A stretch of 38,645 nt of DNA from Thiotrichaceae bacterium (GTDB lineage Bacteria; Pseudomonadota; Gammaproteobacteria; Thiotrichales; Thiotrichaceae): NCBI GenBank assembly GCA_027083815.1, contig JALWMR010000175.1, positions 1-38,645 of the forward strand, written 5' to 3'. A model generated the notes under the pieces. That model did no database searches. It saw only the letters and a program-made list of their open reading frames with translations, and had not been told where the DNA came from. The number at the start of each line of letters is the position of its first letter. Positions within the stretch are counted from its first letter, which is position 1. Below, piece by piece: positions 33,635 to 38,645 of the stretch. Position numbers and translations under genes: made by a program.

Positions 33635-34081
33635 ATGAAAGCTATTAAAGGAATACTCATGTCATTATTTTCGGCATGTCTTTTGTTTGGATTTATTAAT
33701 ACGGCCAGTGCCGATAGTGCAGGGGCAACAAAGCACAAGCTGGTTATTCAAGTCAGTACCGATGATCCACGAACACAAAAAATTGCCATGAATAATGCAG
33801 TCAATCTGCAAAAACTCTATGGACTTGATAATGTCGATATTGAAATCGTTGCTTATGGGCCAGGTTTGGGATTGATGACTAAAAAAAGTCAATATGCTAG
33901 TCGTGTTAAAAGCCTTGCTATGCAAGATATAAAGTTCACTGCCTGCATGAATACCATGAATAAAATTAAAGCAAAGAAAGGGCATTTACCAGCCCTCACT
34001 GAAGGCGTTACTACCACAAAAGCTGGAGTATCCAGAATTATGGAATTACAGGAACAGGGCTATGCTTATATACGCCCATAG
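33635..34081 (+). CDS. Secreted DsrE-like protein
   Basis: 148 aa with a Sec signal peptide (MKAIKGILMSLFSACLLFGF, cleavage after ASA) and a DsrE/DsrF-like domain: HKLVIQVSTDDPRTQKIAMN, IVAYGPGLGLMTKK, and the single mature cysteine in KFTACMNTM (Cys104). DsrE-fold proteins carry sulfur as cysteine persulfide; exported relatives (COG1416-like) are little studied. AGGAG precedes the ATG. A strong terminator follows, so the gene is a single transcription unit. Its resemblance to the outer domain of the adjacent anti-sigma factor suggests a shared ligand or direct interaction. Confidence 0.85.
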   Translation: MKAIKGILMSLFSACLLFGFINTASADSAGATKHKLVIQVSTDDPRTQKIAMNNAVNLQKLYGLDNVDIEIVAYGPGLGLMTKKSQYASRVKSLAMQDIKFTACMNTMNKIKAKKGHLPALTEGVTTTKAGVSRIMELQEQGYAYIRP

Positions 34082-34100
34082 TTAATTCTAAGTTAAAAAA

Positions 34101-34146
34101 GTTGCTTGAGGGAGCAACCTCCCCCGGTCAGGTACCGGGGTTTTTT
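34101..34146 (+). terminator. Rho-independent terminator after the dsrE-like gene
   Basis: Hairpin GTTGCT / AGCAAC followed by the main stem CCCCGGT-CAGGT-ACCGGGG and T6. Confidence 0.92.
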
Positions 34147-34179
34147 ATGCCTGTTATATTTACCTGCAAAAGAGAATCC

Positions 34180-34207
34180 TTAACATTTATATTAATTTGG
34201 CTAATAC
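34180..34207 (+). promoter_or_regulatory. Candidate promoter of exbB-exbD-tonB
   Basis: TTAACA (34180-34185), 16-bp spacer, TAATAC (34202-34207), 37 bp before the exbB ATG. No Fur-like palindrome is seen here. Confidence 0.4.
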
Positions 34208-34243
34208 TAAAGCTTTCGACATCACTTTATTAAATGGAGCATC

Positions 34244-34675
34244 ATGCTTTTTCTGAAACATAATCTGGATTATATGGTATTTGGCCTATTAGGCTTTATG
34301 AGCTTTCTGATGGTCTGGTTTGTTATTGAGCGTTACTTTTATTATTCACGCATCAAGCTAGATAATTTTAAACATGCGGATAATCTCAATGTGGCGCTTA
34401 CCAATCATCTCACCATTATCTCAACTATTGGAGCTAACGCGCCCTACATTGGACTGCTAGGAACGGTTATCGGCATCATGCTAACCTTTTATGATATGGG
34501 TCAAGGCGGTAAGGTCGATGTTCACACTATTATGACTGGACTGTCTCTGGCATTAAAGGCCACAGCAGCAGGACTTGCGGTCGCAATTCCTTCCATTATG
34601 TTTTACAACGGCCTGCTAAGAAAGGTTGATGTACTGAACGCAAAGTGGAGAGAGCTGCAAGATAACGGAGCATAA
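34244..34675 (+). CDS. exbB: ExbB-like proton-channel subunit of a TonB system
   Basis: 143 aa, the short MotA/TolQ/ExbB form with three helices (about 9-30, 55-82, 100-124). The signature APYIGLLGTVIGIMLTFYDMG and the third helix LSLALKATAAGLAVAIPSIM correspond to ExbB, where they form the proton path with ExbD. It is shorter than E. coli ExbB (244). GGAG lies 5 nt before the ATG. First gene of an exbB-exbD-tonB operon. Confidence 0.9.
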   Translation: MLFLKHNLDYMVFGLLGFMSFLMVWFVIERYFYYSRIKLDNFKHADNLNVALTNHLTIISTIGANAPYIGLLGTVIGIMLTFYDMGQGGKVDVHTIMTGLSLALKATAAGLAVAIPSIMFYNGLLRKVDVLNAKWRELQDNGA

Positions 34676-34693
34676 ACCCCTACAAACTGGCAT

Positions 34694-35083
34694 ATGAAAC
34701 GTTTTGACCAGATTAATGTAATTCCCTTTATCGACATTATGTTGGTATTGCTGGCTATTGTATTAACAACGGCGACTTTTATCTCACAGGGCCTAATTGA
34801 GGTAAATCTTCCTGAGGCAAGTAGCGCAGAGCCACTTCAAGAGACAGACCTGAAAAATCTTGAAATCACCATTAATTCAGACAATGAAATTTTTCTCGCT
34901 GGTAAACGCGTTGATCCACAAAACTTATCTCAGGCACTACAAAAGATTCAAGCCGAAAGACCGGTGACTCTTCGCGTCGATAAACAGGTCATGTTTAAAC
35001 ACTTCGTAAAAGTGATAGACCTACTGAAAAGGAATAATCTCGAACAGTTTTCAATCGTGACGATAGAGAGCAATGAACAATAA
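34694..35083 (+). CDS. exbD: ExbD-like subunit of a TonB system
   Basis: 129 aa: one N-terminal helix with the essential proton-carrying Asp in NVIPFIDIMLVLLAIVL, then a periplasmic domain (LRVDKQVMFKHFVKVIDLL). It couples the proton gradient to TonB. 18 bp after exbB; its 3' end overlaps tonB by 11 bp. Confidence 0.92.
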   Translation: MKRFDQINVIPFIDIMLVLLAIVLTTATFISQGLIEVNLPEASSAEPLQETDLKNLEITINSDNEIFLAGKRVDPQNLSQALQKIQAERPVTLRVDKQVMFKHFVKVIDLLKRNNLEQFSIVTIESNEQ

Positions 35084-36239
35084 TGTAATAGGTTTCATCA
35101 TTTCAGGTTTACTGCACGCAAGCATCTTTAGCGGTGTGGCACTTTTAAACAAAGAAGAAAAAAACGAGAAGACCCCAGCAGAAAATAAAATTGTTCTTAA
35201 CGTAAAGCTATTTAAAACACAGCCAGTCAAACCCTCACCCAGCCTTGGGCCAATAGCACAAGCTTGGAAAGATAATAAAAAAGAAGAAGTCAAAAAAGAA
35301 AAAAACACCACCAAAACTGACAAAACTTCATTGAATCCAAAACAGGTTGTAGTGCCTGCCAAAGCACCGCAATTACTAAAAACTATTGATTTAAAAACCA
35401 GAGAACCAGAAAAAAAGATACCTTTAGAAACAATCAGGAAAGTTGGCAAAACAAAGAGCACCACAAATAAAAAAACCAATAATAAGCCTTTAATCAAAAA
35501 GCCCAGACGCAAACTTGCCGGTAAAAGTGTAAAGAAAAAAATAGCGAGAAAAACAAATAAGCCCAGAGTATTAGCTCACCCCAAAAAACCTGAACAAAGA
35601 ACCGTAACAAAACGCCTGAAAAAACCGAAAAACACCTCAAAACGACTTGTTCGGCGCCAACCAAAACAGGCTACTCGTCGAACGACAGCCATTCGCACTA
35701 TACAAAAGAAAACTATTTTAAAAGCGCCCAGGCGAAGCTACCCTGCCCATCCAGTAGGCAAACCTCGCAGACCAGTAAAACCCGCAAGGCATGTGACCAG
35801 GCTAAAAACACCGTCATCCAGGTCTCACCCTGCTTCCAGACAAATTACGCGAAAACAGCCTCGACATAATTCATATCAGCCCCAAAAAAATGCGCCTTCA
35901 CACACTGTAAAAGCTCGCCCTAAAAATGTCGTAACGGCAACAACAATACAGCTAAACAAGCAATATAAATCCCGGTTACAACGCCTTATTGTGGCAAATA
36001 AGCATTACCCTAAACGAGCTAAACGGCACCGTCAACAAGGCAAGGTAACAGTCTCTTTTAGGGTTTCTCATAGCGGTATTATCAGCAATATAAGAATCAT
36101 AAAAAGCTCAAACTATGCCAGCCTTGATAATGCCGCTTTGCAGGCTATTAAACGCTCTTCTGCCAAGTTACGTTTTCTTCCTGGCATGTCAAAAAAATCT
36201 TTAAATCTTAGCATCACCGTTAGTTATATTTTAATGTAA
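35073..36239 (+). CDS. tonB: TonB protein with very long Lys/Arg-rich linker
   Basis: 388 aa, against 239 in E. coli TonB. One N-terminal helix (VIGFIISGLLHASIFSGVAL) is followed by a linker of about 270 residues dominated by Lys, Arg, Thr and Pro (for example RRKLAGKSVKKKIARKTNKP). A standard TonB C-terminal domain follows (about 300-388; KHYPKRAKRHRQQGKVTVSF, then GIISNIRIIKSSNYASLDNA). It transmits energy from ExbBD to outer-membrane receptors. The usual Pro-Glu/Pro-Lys rod is replaced by an extremely cationic one, which could bind DNA, lipopolysaccharide or peptidoglycan. Cotranscribed with exbBD. Confidence 0.9.
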   Translation: MNNNVIGFIISGLLHASIFSGVALLNKEEKNEKTPAENKIVLNVKLFKTQPVKPSPSLGPIAQAWKDNKKEEVKKEKNTTKTDKTSLNPKQVVVPAKAPQLLKTIDLKTREPEKKIPLETIRKVGKTKSTTNKKTNNKPLIKKPRRKLAGKSVKKKIARKTNKPRVLAHPKKPEQRTVTKRLKKPKNTSKRLVRRQPKQATRRTTAIRTIQKKTILKAPRRSYPAHPVGKPRRPVKPARHVTRLKTPSSRSHPASRQITRKQPRHNSYQPQKNAPSHTVKARPKNVVTATTIQLNKQYKSRLQRLIVANKHYPKRAKRHRQQGKVTVSFRVSHSGIISNIRIIKSSNYASLDNAALQAIKRSSAKLRFLPGMSKKSLNLSITVSYILM

Positions 36240-36275
36240 GCTACTGTTTTATATATTATTATTCTTTTTTTCGGC

Positions 36276-36289
36276 TTGATAATTATCAA
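36276..36289. promoter_or_regulatory. Fur-box-like palindrome before the TonB-dependent receptor
   Basis: TTGATAATTATCAA, a perfect 14-bp palindrome containing GATAAT/ATTATC half-sites of the Fur consensus, 73 bp before the receptor ATG. It suggests iron-dependent repression of the receptor but not of exbB. Confidence 0.6.
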
Positions 36290-36361
36290 TTAACCTAAAT
36301 CAAGGCCTATAAATTATTTACTTGCTCTACTATAAGCTAATTGAAAAAAGAGGGTCATGCC

Positions 36362-38281
36362 ATGCAAAAAAACCTGACCAAGAGGTCTATGATCTGTAGC
36401 GCAATCTATGTGGCAATTCACACCACCAGTGCCCAGGCAGCAGATGAATTACAGCAACTAGATGATGTAATCGTAACAGCGACCCGTTCAGAAATTAGCA
36501 CAGCAGATGCTCCCGGCAGTGTTACCGTTATTAGCAGACAGGATATTGAACAAAAGAATAGCGATATTATCGTCGATCTGGTTCGATCCACCCCTGGAGT
36601 AAGCATCCGCGGCATTGGCTCTGGCGGACGAAAATCAATCAATATTCGCGGCATGGAAAGCAAACACACCCTGATACTTATTGACGGAAAGCGGGTTCCA
36701 TCCAGCAATGATGTTATTGGACCCAATACCGATTATCAGTATGACTGGATTCCAGGTGACCAGATTGAACGTATTGAAATCGTGCGCGGGCCAATGTCCG
36801 TTTTGTATGGCGCTGATGCTTTAGGTGGCGTGATTAATATCATTACACGCAAACCAAACAACAAACTGTCACGCTCTTTCAAACTCAACGGCTATCTCGC
36901 CAATGGCGATTCATCCAATGACGGCAATGGTCATAATATTGACTTGCGCATTAGTGGCGGCATTAAAAAGAACCTGCAATTGTCACTTAATGCACAACAA
37001 TCACGTCGTGACAGTGTAGATAGCCAATTAAAGAAAGGCCAGTCAGCCATTGAAGGACGTAAAAAACAACAAGCAAGCTTGACCATGAACTGGCAACCCA
37101 AAGAGCAGCATAATATCAAACTGGATATAAGCACCGGACAAGAAGATCGTTGGCAAGATACTGCAACTCGCAAAAAGAAGCTTTATCAAAGTCGTTATGA
37201 TATTGATAGAAATCAGTATTCATTAGGCTGGAAATGGATCTTCGGTGAAAAAAACGCGTCACTGCGTATTTATCAAAGCAAAGTAGATATTAATAATCAT
37301 GCTACAAATGGGGTAAGAGCCACAACTCCTCAGGCGCTCAAAGATACCACTCTAGAGGGAAACTATGCCTTTCCAATAGGTGACAAACAGTTTCTCACAA
37401 CTGGCTTTGAGCATCGCAAGGAAGAGCTAAACAATGCACGTTTAAAAAATGGTAAAGATGATATTACCCTCAATGCACTCTACCTACAGGATGAAATTGA
37501 CCTGACGGATAACTTACTGTTTACACTCGGTGCCAGGCTGGATGACCATAGCGCCTTTGGTCAGGAAACCAGTCCACGAGCATCATTAGTGTGGAGTGCA
37601 AACAACAAGCTAACCCTAAAAGCCAGCTATGGCCATGGTTTTAGAGCGCCCAACATCAAGCAGGCATCAGCTGATTATGTTTTTACCCTGGGAAAGATAA
37701 AGGTAACTGGCAATGATAAACTCAAAGCAGAAACAAACAATGCTTTTGAACTGGGTGCAAATTATACCAAAGGAAAATACAGTATTGATGCTTCAATCTT
37801 TGACAATAGAGTAAAGAATCTAATAGAACTGACCGGGCCTATTACCAATAGAACCTATCAAAATATTAGCAAGGCTCATCTCAAGGGTATTGACCTTAGT
37901 AGCAAGGTAGCTTTGACCAGAAACCTTGATTTAAAGATGAGCTATCAATATCTTGATGCAAAAGACAACGATGACAATACTCTAACACATCGGCCAAGGC
38001 ATACTATTTCAAGTGGTCTAGCATGGGACTATAAAAGCTGGAAACTAAACCTGAACGCCGAATATGTATCACCTCAAAAAATTGAGCACAATAGAGTCAC
38101 AACCGATGTGCCGGGCTATACACTTTGGAATGCTGGCGTAGGAAGACAACTCAATAAGCATTTCAAGTTTACAGCCAGTCTAGATAACGTAAGCGATGTC
38201 CGTCTTGAAGATAAATCACCTGCTTTTTTGCATGAAGAATATCCACGAACCCTGAAGCTGGGCTTAGCAGGTACTTTCTAG
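36362..38281 (+). CDS. TonB-dependent outer-membrane receptor (CirA/FepA/BtuB-like)
   Basis: 639 aa from the ATG at 36362 (AGAGGG upstream; the track's TTG start adds seven residues). Signal peptide ending SAQA, TonB-box-like DDVIVTATRSE, plug domain (about 45-160; RGMESKHTLILIDGKRVPS, RIEIVRGPMSVLYGADALGG, VINIITRKP), then a 22-strand-type barrel with DNVSDVRLEDKSPAFLHEEY and the C-terminal aromatic residue F. The substrate is not evident: the Fur-like box suggests iron or siderophore, the neighbours suggest something linked to sulfur. It lies 122 bp after tonB with its own control region. Confidence 0.93.
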   Translation: MQKNLTKRSMICSAIYVAIHTTSAQAADELQQLDDVIVTATRSEISTADAPGSVTVISRQDIEQKNSDIIVDLVRSTPGVSIRGIGSGGRKSINIRGMESKHTLILIDGKRVPSSNDVIGPNTDYQYDWIPGDQIERIEIVRGPMSVLYGADALGGVINIITRKPNNKLSRSFKLNGYLANGDSSNDGNGHNIDLRISGGIKKNLQLSLNAQQSRRDSVDSQLKKGQSAIEGRKKQQASLTMNWQPKEQHNIKLDISTGQEDRWQDTATRKKKLYQSRYDIDRNQYSLGWKWIFGEKNASLRIYQSKVDINNHATNGVRATTPQALKDTTLEGNYAFPIGDKQFLTTGFEHRKEELNNARLKNGKDDITLNALYLQDEIDLTDNLLFTLGARLDDHSAFGQETSPRASLVWSANNKLTLKASYGHGFRAPNIKQASADYVFTLGKIKVTGNDKLKAETNNAFELGANYTKGKYSIDASIFDNRVKNLIELTGPITNRTYQNISKAHLKGIDLSSKVALTRNLDLKMSYQYLDAKDNDDNTLTHRPRHTISSGLAWDYKSWKLNLNAEYVSPQKIEHNRVTTDVPGYTLWNAGVGRQLNKHFKFTASLDNVSDVRLEDKSPAFLHEEYPRTLKLGLAGTF

Positions 38282-38290
38282 TTCTTACCC

Positions 38291-38326
38291 GGACAAAAGA
38301 CACAAAAAGTGGGGGGGTGTCCTTTC
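38291..38326 (-). repeat. Dispersed C-rich intergenic repeat, copy i (inverted)
   Basis: Plus strand CACAAAAAGTGGGGGGGTGT then CCTTT; somewhat decayed. It lies just after the receptor gene. With copy j it forms an inverted pair 65 bp apart. Confidence 0.75.
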
Positions 38327-38391
38327 AGTTCTCTCTAAATACGCCTTTTAATAGCAATAATGCCTTAATAGGATAACAATAAAGACTATTT

Positions 38392-38428
38392 GAGAGTACA
38401 CCCCTCACCTTTTTAGGCATTTTCTTCG
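38392..38428 (+). repeat. Dispersed C-rich intergenic repeat, copy j
   Basis: GAGAGTACACCCCTCACC then T5AGGCATTTTCTTC. The last 364 bp of the window hold copies i and j and MITE copy 6; no gene is seen there. Confidence 0.75.
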
Positions 38429-38543
38429 CTTATTCACGTTAGCTGGATAAACAGGCCCTGAAAAAGCCCATAAATAATGCAGCTATCTCTATCTGTTTAT
38501 GATGTAGCAAACTTTGCTTACTATTTTATTAGTTTTTCTTTCA

Positions 38544-38645
38544 GAGACCTTTGCATGAGAGTATGGCAAGAGAAAAATTAGCGTAATTTTCCTGTTTTTT
38601 TGTAGATTTGAGGGTAATAGCAGGGCTAAGGACCGAAAATAAACG
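38544..38645 (+). mobile_element. MITE-like element, copy 6 (cut by window end)
   Basis: Begins GAGACCTTTGCATGAGAGTA and continues collinear with copies 1 and 2 (TTTGAGGGTAATAGCAGGGC, then GACCGAAAAT) to the edge of the window, so the right end is not visible. Confidence 0.88.

Noticed and set aside
34180-34240. Fur box upstream of exbB
   Set aside because: AT-rich but without a palindromic GATAAT-type arrangement; only the receptor has one.

Overview
The window looks like chromosomal DNA of a sulfur-oxidising gammaproteobacterium. Gammaproteobacterial context comes from the sdhCDABE order, the divergent rsmI / lpoA-yraN pair, a Pseudomonas-length isocitrate lyase, FadE, ArgA, a DUF3549 protein and a sigma-54-dependent pilA. 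Sulfur metabolism is indicated by a sulfur oxygenase reductase (SOR), a YeeE/YedE-type sulfur-compound transporter, a secreted DsrE-like protein and a CbiX-type chelatase. The species cannot be named from the sequence. No phage, integron or CRISPR array was seen.

Layout. 0-4.8 kb (minus): ppa and the sdhCDABE operon, with small mobile elements at both ends of ppa. 4.9-7.8 kb (plus): SOR, a LysR regulator and a patatin-like lipase in a tight row, diverging from sdh. 7.9-13 kb (plus): isocitrate lyase, gpmI, RNase P RNA and a DUF3549 gene. 13-15.5 kb (minus): pilin gene with a sigma-54 promoter and two TfpX/TfpZ pilin-accessory paralogues. 15.7-18.1 kb (plus): YeeE/YedE transporter, tRNA-Lys and a two-domain CbiX protein. 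18.1-25.4 kb: a TetR regulator divergent from fadE, followed by a FadN-type dehydrogenase/hydratase and a thiolase; together with isocitrate lyase these permit growth on fatty acids. 25.6-29.9 kb: two small secreted proteins, an MIF-like tautomerase, rsmI, a short LpoA-like lipoprotein, yraN and a one-helix protein. 30-31.8 kb: argA and a small phosphatase-like gene. 32-38.3 kb: an ECF sigma factor and an anti-sigma factor (minus), then a secreted DsrE-like protein, ExbB-ExbD-TonB and a TonB-dependent receptor (plus).

The strongest candidate for an undescribed system is the 32-38 kb block. The anti-sigma factor has a single membrane helix followed by a periplasmic DsrE-like domain. That domain resembles the secreted DsrE-like protein encoded divergently next door, including the F-x-A-C-x-N cysteine motif and the C-terminal pattern. 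This suggests an envelope switch that senses a sulfur or redox species and may control an energised outer-membrane uptake system.

Two families of short dispersed repeats run through the window. One is a MITE-like element with GAGACCTTTGCA ends: six copies, of which two are full length at 223 bp with 5-bp target duplications; two copies are inserted inside stop codons and rebuild the stop. The other is a roughly 37-bp intergenic repeat (AAAAAGTACACCCCCCACCTTTTT core, ten copies), often lying just upstream of genes without a Shine-Dalgarno sequence, and as an inverted pair around rnpB.
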